Positions 16,309 through 24,147 of a DNA stretch of 45,036 nucleotides are shown in pieces. A program made the translations under genes and the position numbers. The notes beneath the pieces were generated by a model. It worked only from the letters and a program-made list of their open reading frames with translations, was not told where the DNA came from and did not search any database. The DNA is from Lysinibacillus sp. FJAT-14745 (GTDB lineage: Bacteria; Bacillota; Bacilli; Bacillales_A; Planococcaceae), in NCBI RefSeq assembly GCF_001275675.1, contig NZ_LITM01000001.1, positions 238,297 through 283,332 on the forward strand, in the 5' to 3' direction. Each line of letters begins with the position of its first letter. The first letter of the stretch is position 1.

Positions 16309-17766
16309 CTACAAGATAGGTGTTAGTAAGCGTGAAATGGATTCTTTAAATTTAATCAGTGTAGAACGATTTTTGTACATTTCCCAGGTTAATTCAGTAC
16401 AATCAAAAATATCCTTTTCAAACAGCTCAGCAAGCTGATGTGAAATCGTTGAGTCATAAATAAAGGCATTTACTTCAAAATTTAAACTGAAACTTCGAAC
16501 GTCAAGGTTTGCAGTTCCGACTGTAGATGCTTCATCGTCAATAATAATTGCTTTAGCATGAATAAAGCCCTTCTCATAAATATAAACTTTTGCTCCTGCA
16601 CGCAATAATTGTCCCACGTATGAGTATGTAGCCCAATAAACAAACATATGATCAGGCTTATTCGGAATCATGATCCTTACATCAATGCCTGAAAGCGTCG
16701 CAATTTTAATAGCTTCCAAAAAACTAACATCGGGTATGAAATATGGCGTTTGGATATATATATATTTTTTCGCCATATTAATAAGCTTTAAATAACCAAT
16801 TTTAATTTGTTCCCATTCAGAGTCAGGGCCGCTAGACACGATTTGTAAGCCCACATCGCCTTTTTTCGGAATAGCAGGGAAGTAACGGTCCGAATAACCC
16901 ATTTTCTGTTCTGCGCAAGCTTGATTCCAATCAAGTAAAAAGCGTGTTTGTAATGGATGTACGGCACTACCTTCAATACGTAAATGTGTATCTCGCCAAT
17001 AGCCAAATTTCTTTTGTAGACCTAGGTACTCATCCCCGACATTAAAGCCACCGATATAACCAATACGGCCATCAATCACAACGATTTTTCGGTGATTTCT
17101 AAAATTTAAACGAGGATTTATAAGTGGAAAAATGGATGGGAAAAATACTTCGACTTCACCACCTGCATTAAGCAATTCCTTGAAATGGCGCTTTTTAACG
17201 TTGCGTGAGCCCATCTCATCATATAAGATCCTTACCTTAACCCCTTGCTTTGCTTTTTTAATAAGTTTATCAATAATGCGTGTACCTAAGTCATCTAGAC
17301 GGAAAATATAATATTGAATGTGAATATGATCTTTTGCTACCTCAATATCTTTTAGAAGTTGCTCAAATTTATTTGCACCATCATCAAAAATATCAATGTG
17401 GTTGTCCTGCGTTAAGACTGCATTATTTGTTTTAAGATGCATATAAATCATCTCTTTATAATTTTCCGCATTTTCTATACGAAACTCGAACGTATTATCT
17501 CGAATCGCTTCTGTCTGATAACTAATGAGGTTATCGATACCAATATCCTTGCGTCCTTCCCAACGGAATAAATGTTTTTTTCGTAGTTGTCGTCCAAACA
17601 TCAAGTATATAATAAACCCACCTAATGGAATGAAAAAAAGTACGAGAATCCATGCCCATGTAGAAGTGGCATCTTTACGCTCCAAAAAAATTATGACCAT
17701 TGCTGCTAGAATATTAACAAACATAATCAAAGGTACTAGATATCCAAAGTCTGTAAAAATACTCAT
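16309..17766 (-). CDS. cls: Cardiolipin synthase
   Basis: This 485-residue membrane enzyme joins two phosphatidylglycerol molecules to make cardiolipin. Two N-terminal membrane helices (about residues 8-28 and 37-57) precede two phospholipase-D catalytic motifs: HRKIVVIDG at His225/Lys227 and HAKAIIIDD at His403/Lys405. Each is followed by the expected glycine/asparagine segment (IGYIGGFNVGDEY; STVGTANLDVRSF). Length is typical. The start is ATG with CAGGTG upstream. Bacillales often carry several cls paralogues, so this is one family member rather than a specific orthologue. Confidence 0.92.
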   Translation of the reverse strand: MSIFTDFGYLVPLIMFVNILAAMVIIFLERKDATSTWAWILVLFFIPLGGFIIYLMFGRQLRKKHLFRWEGRKDIGIDNLISYQTEAIRDNTFEFRIENAENYKEMIYMHLKTNNAVLTQDNHIDIFDDGANKFEQLLKDIEVAKDHIHIQYYIFRLDDLGTRIIDKLIKKAKQGVKVRILYDEMGSRNVKKRHFKELLNAGGEVEVFFPSIFPLINPRLNFRNHRKIVVIDGRIGYIGGFNVGDEYLGLQKKFGYWRDTHLRIEGSAVHPLQTRFLLDWNQACAEQKMGYSDRYFPAIPKKGDVGLQIVSSGPDSEWEQIKIGYLKLINMAKKYIYIQTPYFIPDVSFLEAIKIATLSGIDVRIMIPNKPDHMFVYWATYSYVGQLLRAGAKVYIYEKGFIHAKAIIIDDEASTVGTANLDVRSFSLNFEVNAFIYDSTISHQLAELFEKDIFDCTELTWEMYKNRSTLIKFKESISRLLTPIL

Positions 17767-17862
17767 TCCTACACCTGCTTTTACTATATTTTCGCAATAT
17801 ATCTAGTATAGCTTACTTTATATGTGGAAAGAAGATAAGAAATTGTTAGTAAGCATGGAAAA

Positions 17863-17894
17863 GGATTACCTCCGAAACTAGAACGAGGTAATCC
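17863..17894 (-). terminator. Terminator of the YwqG-like gene
   Basis: The perfect stem GGATTACCTC/GAGGTAATCC is followed on the minus strand by TTTTTCC. It lies about 90 bases past the stop, beyond a partial repeat. Confidence 0.7.
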
Positions 17895-17962
17895 AAAATC
17901 AATTTCGCCTTGTCGTAATGGCTGTAAGCTGCCGCTTCACTTTCGCTACAGAATACATTTGC
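17895..17962. repeat. Partial family B tail plus family C unit
   Basis: ATCAATTTCGCCTTGTCGTAAT is the reverse complement of the closing hairpin of family B copies such as 24059-24083. It is followed by a family C unit, GCTGCCGCTTCACTTTCGC, ending ACATTTG. Confidence 0.5.
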
Positions 17963-17980
17963 CTGAATAAAGATAAATGA

Positions 17981-18772
17981 TTAGTAATGCTCCCACTGAA
18001 ATAAAATATCAGAAAAATCCCTTTGAAGAAGCTTTTCTCGGTTAATAAAAAACTTCCCAACGCCGCTATCTGCCCACATAATACCGATTTCATCATTAGA
18101 GTCGATTTGGAGTAACAATACATCATATCGTTTAAGGAGCTGCGATTCGTGACGGATATCCTCCTCTAAAAAATAGGCATAACCACCAATTTTAGCTCCA
18201 GCCCCTAGGAAGTGTTGTAGATAAATCTCCCGTAAATCAACATCTTCTGATGAAGGAATTAATGTTGGTAAATAGTGTACCGCACGATAATCTAAAGCAG
18301 AAACAGGTTCTTGGATCGGTAGAAATTGTAATGCTAACTCTTGATCAATAGGGAACTGATCATCTGCTTTTTGTGCTAAAAACTCCTGTTGAGGGACAGT
18401 CGCTTCAAAATCTACAGTAGGATAAAAACGTATTTTATAGAATTGCTGGAAAATATCCTCGTGATAATGATCAGCATTCACGAAAATATTAGATGAAATA
18501 AAAAATTGAAGAATACCCTGAGATGGGAAATCCTTTAGTGGTGGCATTTCTGCAAAGTTAATTTGAGCTAATAGCCGCATAGGCTCACCTGTAATATCTT
18601 TCGGATACGTTTGGTAATAGGGTAAATAAGGTTCCCCAGCAAATTTACTTTCCGTAAACGTAGTTGAACGTTTATATGGTGTGATAATCATTGCTGAAAG
18701 TAGTGTATCTTCAATTTCAAAACGAAACGATTCTAGCTCTTTTGGAAGTAAAAGATTTGTTGTTTTGTTCAT
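17981..18772 (-). CDS. YwqG-like DUF1963 protein
   Basis: This 263-residue soluble protein matches the DUF1963/YwqG family: the segment KFAGEPYLPYYQTYP near residues 43-57, then LLAQINFAEMPPLKDFPSQG, and the C-terminal IGGYAYFLEEDIR and LLLQIDSNDEIGIMWADSGV. Function is not established. The start is ATG with GGAGGG upstream. A family B repeat occupies the space immediately upstream, so its promoter must lie in the repeat, or the gene depends on transcription from the MFS gene further upstream on the same strand. Confidence 0.85.
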   Translation of the reverse strand: MNKTTNLLLPKELESFRFEIEDTLLSAMIITPYKRSTTFTESKFAGEPYLPYYQTYPKDITGEPMRLLAQINFAEMPPLKDFPSQGILQFFISSNIFVNADHYHEDIFQQFYKIRFYPTVDFEATVPQQEFLAQKADDQFPIDQELALQFLPIQEPVSALDYRAVHYLPTLIPSSEDVDLREIYLQHFLGAGAKIGGYAYFLEEDIRHESQLLKRYDVLLLQIDSNDEIGIMWADSGVGKFFINREKLLQRDFSDILFQWEHY

Positions 18773-18792
18773 GCAGAGCCCTCCGATATCCG

Positions 18793-18991
18793 CTTTAACT
18801 TCTTTCAGCAGAAGTCTCCCACCTCTATAGGTGGTTAAATGAATGCGGTTTTAAATCACTTTTCAGCAGGTGTCCAAATCATCCGCTGAAAGAAGTTAAA
18901 GCCTCCGGCGGATGTCACGGAAATCGGAAAGGAGCTCTTTGTGCAAGCACAAAGCCGATTCCAGACGCAATTATGCCGAGGCATAATTGAT
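18793..18991. repeat. Family B structured repeat, copy 3 (long form)
   Basis: TAACTTCTTTCAGC at the left is mirrored by GCTGAAAGAAGTTAA near 18884-18898. Between them is CTCCCACCTCTATAGGTGG followed by GAATGCGG, which resembles ends of IS200/IS605-type elements. Then come GCCTCCGGCGGATGTCACGG, the long stem CTTTGTGC/GCACAAAG nested in AATCGG/CCGATT, and the closing CAATTATGCC/GGCATAATTG hairpin. Confidence 0.75.
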
Positions 18992-19060
18992 GAGTCAATA
19001 TTCCTTGATGTGTTCTATATACTTCGAATACCTATTAAGTTACGGCTTTTTATCAACAAA

Positions 19061-20221
19061 TTATTCAAAGCGTAAAGATTTATTTGATGCTTTAAAAATA
19101 AATATTAAACTTATTGAAACGATGGCTATTGCTGCTGAAGTATAATAGCCTAAACTAGATTGTAATGTAAATAGCCAAGTGAAGAATAGTGGACCTAAAA
19201 TGCGTCCTAGGTTATCCATTGAATAGGAAAGACCCGCTGCAGTCCCATATTGACCACCAGATTCTTTAGTTGAAAGAGATACGACGCATGTTCTTGCTAG
19301 TGCATTTCCTGCTGTAAAAACACAAAGGGCAAAACCTGCCATAAATAAGTTGGCTGTTAAAGTGAATAAAAGCATACCCATAGCAGTGACAATTTGTGCA
19401 CTTATTAACCAAGTTGTCTCGCTTCCATTTTTAATACGTCTAACAACACCGCCTTGAATAGCTGCATCTACAAAGCCGCTAAACATAAACAAATAACCAA
19501 TTTGTAATGGTGTAATTTGAATTCGATCAATTTGGAACAGCTGGAACGTAGCCTCTACTCCTGCCAGCATAAAAGTCACTAAAAATGAGAATATAAATAA
19601 ATAACGCACACGGTACTGCAACATTTTAGTAGCACCCTTTGGCACAATTGCACGTTTATTTGTATCTTTTCGTTTTGTAGGTTCTTTTAAAACAAAACTT
19701 GCATAAATAAATAATAGAGCAATTAGTGTTGCGGAAGCGATAAATGGCATTTGCAGGCTATAATGTCCGAGCATACCACCAATTGCTGGACCGAAAATAA
19801 AACCGAGCCCGATGGACATGCCCATGAGACCCATATATTTATTGCGATCTTCCTCACTCGACATATCTCCTACAAAGCCTGTTACAGCTGTATATAGTGC
19901 GCCCGAGAATAATCCGCCCACAACACGTGAGATGTACAACATTGCTAAATTATCAATAAATAATGAGAAAATAACAAAGCTTAAGCTAAAACCAACTAGG
20001 CCCATTAATATAAGTTGCTTACGCCCTACCTTATCAGATAGCATACCCCAAAGTGGTGCAGTGAAAAAACTTGCAAGCGAGTACACTGTAAGTAAGCCAC
20101 CTACGTGTATATTATCCCAATTTTGCTGAACTACAACCTCGGGTAAGACAGGTATAATAATTCCAAATCCAAGGTAGACGAGGAATTGAACGGACATCAA
20201 TAACAAAATTGCCTTTTTCAT
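19061..20221 (-). CDS. MFS transporter, drug:H+ antiporter type
   Basis: This 386-residue protein has about 12 membrane helices. It carries the DHA1 signatures GMLSDKVGRKQLILMG (motif A, about residues 56-71) and GLGFIFGPAIGGMLG (motif C, helix 5), so efflux of drugs or other small hydrophobic compounds is likely; the substrate is unknown. ATG at 20221 is chosen; upstream in-frame sequence to 20437 reads as a non-hydrophobic, non-conserved tail and would run through the promoter. The ribosome site TAGGGT is weak. It is followed on the same strand by the YwqG-like gene, with a family B repeat between. Confidence 0.85.
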   Translation of the reverse strand: MKKAILLLMSVQFLVYLGFGIIIPVLPEVVVQQNWDNIHVGGLLTVYSLASFFTAPLWGMLSDKVGRKQLILMGLVGFSLSFVIFSLFIDNLAMLYISRVVGGLFSGALYTAVTGFVGDMSSEEDRNKYMGLMGMSIGLGFIFGPAIGGMLGHYSLQMPFIASATLIALLFIYASFVLKEPTKRKDTNKRAIVPKGATKMLQYRVRYLFIFSFLVTFMLAGVEATFQLFQIDRIQITPLQIGYLFMFSGFVDAAIQGGVVRRIKNGSETTWLISAQIVTAMGMLLFTLTANLFMAGFALCVFTAGNALARTCVVSLSTKESGGQYGTAAGLSYSMDNLGRILGPLFFTWLFTLQSSLGYYTSAAIAIVSISLIFIFKASNKSLRFE

Positions 20222-20258
20222 ACAGAACCCTACTTTCTTACAGTATTTTAGTATGTAT

Positions 20259-20288
20259 ATTCTACCTCTCTTGTTATTGTTATTACAA
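20259..20288 (-). promoter_or_regulatory. Promoter of the MFS gene
   Basis: On the minus strand TTGTAA (20288-20283), an 18-base spacer and TAGAAT (20264-20259) lie about 40 bases before the ATG. Confidence 0.55.
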
Positions 20289-20647
20289 GAAAACGGAAGA
20301 TAAAACAATTTAAGTGCTTCATGACTTATTGCCAAAAGTAGGGGATGACATTTGTTAAAGCACATGTCATGTATAAAAGTTGATTTGAGTGGAGGCTGAT
20401 TAAAACAATGTATAAAAAGCCTGCAGACAGTTAACAATGGGATTATATTGATACTTAAAATGAATGACGATTTTTAAAGTAACTAAATGGACGCATTCCA
20501 TTTTTAATTTTTGTATCGATTGTCGCATAGTGTATTAAATTATCTCTGGGGTATACTACTAGAGGGTATATCGCTATTTTATATTTTTAAGTTTAATTTT
20601 TACTATTTAGTGGTAAATGGTTTATAGGAATGACATTTATTAACACG
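20289..20647. other. Non-coding gap
   Basis: AT-rich sequence without a credible gene. AAAGTTGATTTGAGTGGAGG near 20378-20397 looks like a decayed left end of family A, whose full copy 270 bases on starts AAGTTGATTGGAGTGGAG. Confidence 0.4.
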
Positions 20648-20867
20648 TTAAAGTTGATTGGAGTGGAGACTGGGCGGCTCCTTGGGAATTAGCAATCACG
20701 TCCTGTGATAACGCCTTTGTGACCAACATCGTGTTGCTGTCGCTCCGCTTTCGCACAGAAAACATTTGTTGCTGTCGCTCCGCTTTCGCGCAATAAACAA
20801 CTGTTGGCCCAAGCGACTCATCGGATGCCTTCAGTCGGAACGGAAATCAACCCCACGTTTTGATTAC
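20648..20867. repeat. Family A repeat carrying two family C units
   Basis: The outer arms are GTTGATTGGAGTGGAGACTG and CAGTCGGAACGGAAATCAAC. The middle has the module CACGTCCTGTGATAACG and CCAACATCGTG, which is shared with family B. Two 35-bp family C units (20734-20768 and 20769-20803) sit between CATCGTG and TTGGCCCAAGC. Confidence 0.8.
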
Positions 20868-21049
20868 GAGCTGGTAAATAGTTAAGTGCAGGAAAAATTT
20901 ACATTGTAACAAAAATGAAAAATTTTAAAGCAAAGTTAAATGATATGATAGAAAGTGATAAACTCGTCAGACATCATACACTTGCAAAAATGAAACTTTT
21001 TTGGAAATAAAACGTTATATAAATTCGAGGAAAGATTGAGGTGGAATGT

Positions 21050-21187
21050 ATGACAAAAGAAGTAGATTTGAAAAAGATTGTTTCGAATTTATCTAAGTTG
21101 GGTGTAACAGCCACTGTAACAAAGTCTCGACTTGAACTTTTAAAAGTGCTCACACCACCAACGCAAACTCCGCAAGTTCAAGCTTAA
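21050..21187 (+). CDS. Small 45-residue hypothetical protein
   Basis: This frame starts with ATG at 21050, 5 bases after GAGGTGG, and ends with TAA 18 bases before a strong terminator. The peptide begins MTKEVDLKKIVSNLSKLGV and ends in a Pro/Gln/Thr tail (TPPTQTPQVQA). It is soluble, with a basic amphipathic first half. The tight ribosome site and the terminator support a real gene. I do not recognise a family. Confidence 0.65.
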   Translation: MTKEVDLKKIVSNLSKLGVTATVTKSRLELLKVLTPPTQTPQVQA

Positions 21188-21205
21188 CTCGTTTTACAAA
21201 TGAAA

Positions 21206-21241
21206 ATGGGTAGTCTCTGAAATTGAGACTACCCATTTTTT
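21206..21241. terminator. Bidirectional terminator between the small gene and rodA
   Basis: The 12-bp stem ATGGGTAGTCTC/GAGACTACCCAT is followed by TTTTT on the plus strand. On the minus strand it lies just past rodA and is followed by TTTTCA. Confidence 0.9.
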
Positions 21242-21251
21242 ATATCCATCA

Positions 21252-22439
21252 TTAATCATCATCATCGTGAGTAGTAAACATGTACGTACGATAGTGGAAA
21301 CGCATACTGAAAACAAGACCGAGGGCTAGCGAGTTCCCCATCAATGAACTTCCCCCATAACTGATAAACGGTAGGGGAATACCGGTAATAGGTAAAAGCT
21401 GAATAGTCATACCGATATTTTCAAGTACGTGGAATGTAATCATTGCAATAATACCAGCACATACATATGTTGAGAATGGATCTTTCAATAATAGTGTAGT
21501 TTTTGTTAAATGATAGATTAATAAAAAGAAAATACAAATAACGATACTAGCACCAATAAAACCCCATTCTTCTCCAATAACTGTAAAAATAAAATCGGTA
21601 TGATTTTCGGCAACGTAAACTTCACGACCGCGGAAGCCTTTACCGAAAATTTCACCTGAACCAATGGCATTTAAGGAAGTAATTAAATGGTACCCATCAC
21701 TAGAAGAATATGAATATGGATCTAACCAAGAATAGATTCGAGCAAACTGATATGGTTTAAAGCCGAATGTTTTCTCTAAAAAACCCTGCATAAAGATTGC
21801 CATCCATAAAAGAGCACCACCTACTACAGCGCCACCTATAAAAGTTGGTAAAATAATTTTCCACGATATACCTGCTACGATGACAACAGCAGCTGTAATG
21901 GCAAAGAATACTAACGCTGAACCAAGGTCAGGCTGCTTCATAATAAGAGCTAAAGGTAGTAGCAGTGTAGCAGCGATTTTACCTAGCAATATGAAGTCTG
22001 TTTTTACTGATCTAAAAGAATAAACTTCGTTGTGCTTACTAATAAGTCGAGCGAGTGCTAGAATGTAAAAGGTTTTCATAAACTCAGAGGGTTGAATATT
22101 TCCTAGAGGTGTATGATACCAGCTCTTTGCACCATTAATTTTTTCACCGATTTGTCCTGTTCCTTCTGGCATGAAGATAAGCAGTACTAATAAGGCGATT
22201 CCTGCACCGTACATATACCAAGACATTTTTTTATATTGGTCAGGTTCAAAAAACATAACTACTCCAATAATTACTGCGCAAATGATGTACCATCGCAATT
22301 GTAAAGGAACATAGTTAATGCCATACTGACCTGATGTTTGCGCCGACGCAATGGCTAACAAACTTATGACTAGGAAGGTTAAAAGTATAAAAGCGAGCGT
22401 CCAGTCAAAACGATTCGCGAAATTTCGTTTATTTTCCAT
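21252..22439 (-). CDS. rodA: Rod-shape peptidoglycan polymerase RodA (SEDS family)
   Basis: This 395-residue SEDS glycosyltransferase polymerises lipid II for side-wall growth together with a class B penicillin-binding protein. About ten membrane helices are visible. SEDS signatures include NGAKSWYHTPLGNIQPSEFM, the large extracellular loop with SLNAIGSGEIFGKGF and NHTDFIFTVIGEEWGF, and the C-terminal PLPFISYGGSSL. RodA rather than FtsW is favoured by this pattern, though several SEDS paralogues exist in Bacillales. The start is ATG at 22439 behind AGGTGG; the upstream in-frame GTG lies within that ribosome site. The C-terminus ends in four aspartates. Confidence 0.88.
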   Translation of the reverse strand: MENKRNFANRFDWTLAFILLTFLVISLLAIASAQTSGQYGINYVPLQLRWYIICAVIIGVVMFFEPDQYKKMSWYMYGAGIALLVLLIFMPEGTGQIGEKINGAKSWYHTPLGNIQPSEFMKTFYILALARLISKHNEVYSFRSVKTDFILLGKIAATLLLPLALIMKQPDLGSALVFFAITAAVVIVAGISWKIILPTFIGGAVVGGALLWMAIFMQGFLEKTFGFKPYQFARIYSWLDPYSYSSSDGYHLITSLNAIGSGEIFGKGFRGREVYVAENHTDFIFTVIGEEWGFIGASIVICIFFLLIYHLTKTTLLLKDPFSTYVCAGIIAMITFHVLENIGMTIQLLPITGIPLPFISYGGSSLMGNSLALGLVFSMRFHYRTYMFTTHDDDD

Positions 22440-22524
22440 ACAAGCCACCTAAATTAATATAGTATCTCTTCATGAGTAAATTTGATTCAAATTAATTCCA
22501 TTTCAATATTCTACCCAATATATT

Positions 22525-22767
22525 TAACTTCTTTCAACAAAAGTCCCCCACTTTTTTCGGTGGTGAGATGAATGCGGAGTTAAGCTACTTTCAAACACCC
22601 TCGAAAGAAGTTAAAGCCTCCGGCGGATGTCACGGAATCAGAAGGCGCTAATAAAGGATGTTAGCCTAAAATCATCGCATCCATGCGATAACGGCTAACT
22701 GACCTGCATCACGCAGGCCTAAGCACAAAGCCGATTCCGGACGCAATTATGCTAAGGCATAATTGAT
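22525..22767. repeat. Family B structured repeat, copy 4 (long form, second module)
   Basis: TAACTTCTTTCAAC at the left pairs with GAAAGAAGTTAA at about 22608-22619. GTCCCCCAC...GGTGG and GAATGCGG lie inside. The three-helix module here is GTTAGCC/GGCTAAC with inner ATCGC/GCGAT and CCTGC/GCAGG, nested in GGAATC/GATTCC. It closes with CAATTATGC/GCATAATTG. Confidence 0.78.
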
Positions 22768-23047
22768 AAGGAGTATTCACCTTAGGTCAAGAGGTAAATA
22801 TTGATGCCGAAGTAAGTGTGTTAACGAGGAGGCTCGATGCTTACTTTTGACTTAGAATCCTCGCAGATATTTGTAAAAAATGAATAGAATAATATTTTTA
22901 AAAATTTGTTCATTCAGAGTGGTTAAAAACATGTATACAATAGCATCTTTAACATTCATATTATACCGTAAAAAATACTTTTACGCCTGTGAATATTGTT
23001 ATGACGATTATTAGCATAAAATGTTTCAAAAAATGCATGTTTAGTTT
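22768..23047. other. Gap between repeat and hypothetical gene
   Basis: AT-rich sequence. A possible imperfect hairpin AAGTAAG/CTTACTT spans about 22811-22846. No gene is seen. Confidence 0.3.
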
Positions 23048-23053
23048 TATAAT
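23025..23053 (+). promoter_or_regulatory. Promoter of the hypothetical gene at 23078
   Basis: A TTCAAA-like -35 box, a 17-base spacer and TATAAT (23048-23053) place transcription start near 23060, supporting the start codon at 23078. Confidence 0.5.
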
Positions 23054-23077
23054 GTAGTGAAGAATGGGGTGATGGTT

Positions 23078-23824
23078 GTGGCTAAAAAATTGAAGTCAGC
23101 AGAAGATTTTATGTATCATATTTATGTTCATATGAATGATGTCGATAAATTTGTTATTTTTAGCGGGCTTAAATTCTCGCAATTTGTGGCTGCACTTGAA
23201 CCACTGCATCACTTACTGTTATTGAAACATTCCTATGAAGATGGTTCCTTTAATATGCATACACAGTTTGATTATATACCAGAAGAGGAAGTACCTCAGT
23301 TTGTAAAGAAAGCTACTGAATCCAAAGAATTGTGTTGGATAGACTTTATGGATGAGAAGAGGCTAGACCAACTAACACCGATGGAACAAGGAGAATTGCT
23401 TTACATAAGTCATAAAAAGGAACCGATTACTTCGCCATTTTTTAATAAATTGCAAAATCGATTTGTCTACTATTCTTCAGACTTAGAGAAAATGACAAAA
23501 ATTTATTTTCGCCATTTAAGTGATTCTGATTTACTCATTGCGAATGTTTTGAACAGTATGATTCGTGAAAAGGAACGTAGCACTAGTTTTTGGCGACGGA
23601 AAGTGAAATCGAGTATTCCTTCTATTTCACCTGAATTTTTGCGTGCCTATCGCTCTTTTACTAAAGACGGAGCACTGTTATCATTGTATCGAATTGAAAA
23701 ACCTAAAGTAGCTTACGGTATAGAAGTTCGCAATCTGTCAGAATATTCCTTCCCTGATGAGGTATGGGATGATTTAAATACAATTTTGAAAAATGAGCAC
23801 GATGAATTGATTTATATTGTTTAA
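23078..23824 (+). CDS. Conserved-looking hypothetical protein
   Basis: This 248-residue soluble protein starts MAKKLKSAEDFMYHIYVHMN from GTG with GGGGTG 7 bases upstream; longer in-frame starts would lie at or before the transcription start. It has mixed alpha/beta composition, no membrane helix and no motif I can assign. A basic segment around residues 165-178 (FWRRKVKSS) and an acidic C-terminal third are visible. The TAA stop is the first codon of a family B repeat. It lies before ddl-murF, but a terminator separates them. Confidence 0.6.
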   Translation: MAKKLKSAEDFMYHIYVHMNDVDKFVIFSGLKFSQFVAALEPLHHLLLLKHSYEDGSFNMHTQFDYIPEEEVPQFVKKATESKELCWIDFMDEKRLDQLTPMEQGELLYISHKKEPITSPFFNKLQNRFVYYSSDLEKMTKIYFRHLSDSDLLIANVLNSMIREKERSTSFWRRKVKSSIPSISPEFLRAYRSFTKDGALLSLYRIEKPKVAYGIEVRNLSEYSFPDEVWDDLNTILKNEHDELIYIV

Positions 23825-24083
23825 CTTCTTTCAGCGAATGTTCTTTGTAGCGAAAGTGCAACGTCAGCTACAGGTATCCAAACACCCGCTGAAATAGAGG
23901 AACTCAGTCTAAGAACGCCACATCCTGTGGCAACGACTGAGTGACCAACATCATGTTGGCCTAAAGCCTCCGGCGGATGTCATTCATTTGTAAGTAGAAT
24001 GAATATACTCTAAATCTCACCGTCAACATCACGGTGAGATTTTTATCTTCATCTGGACGCAATTACGCCAAGGCGAAATTGAT
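23822..24083. repeat. Family B structured repeat, copy 5, with reversed family C insert
   Basis: The copy starts with the stop codon of the upstream gene (TAACTTCTTTCAGCG). The opening hairpin is interrupted by a reversed family C unit (GTAGCGAAAGTGCAACGTCA). The core is ACTCAGTC/GACTGAGT with inner GCCAC/GTGGC, then CCAAC/GTTGG. It continues through GCCTCCGGCGGATGTCA and ends with CAATTACGCC/GGCGAAATTG. A terminator lies inside it. Confidence 0.78.
24012..24045 (+). terminator. Terminator inside family B copy 5
   Basis: The 12-bp stem AAATCTCACCGT/ACGGTGAGATTT is followed by TTTAT. It serves the upstream hypothetical gene. Confidence 0.85.
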
Positions 24084-24147
24084 GTCATTTGTCAAGACGT
24101 TTCGTGATAAACTAATAGTACTCAAGAAGTATGTGGAGGGCACAAAA

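Noticed and set aside
20222..20437. 72-residue extension of the MFS protein
   Set aside because: It overlaps the promoter and is not hydrophobic or conserved in pattern.
20545..20570. SigmaB promoters (two GGGTAT boxes)
   Set aside because: No GTTTAA-like -35 box at the required spacing for either.
24034..24147. Longer N-terminus of Ddl
   Set aside because: The extra codons translate the tail of family B copy 5 and precede the real GGAGGG-ATG start.
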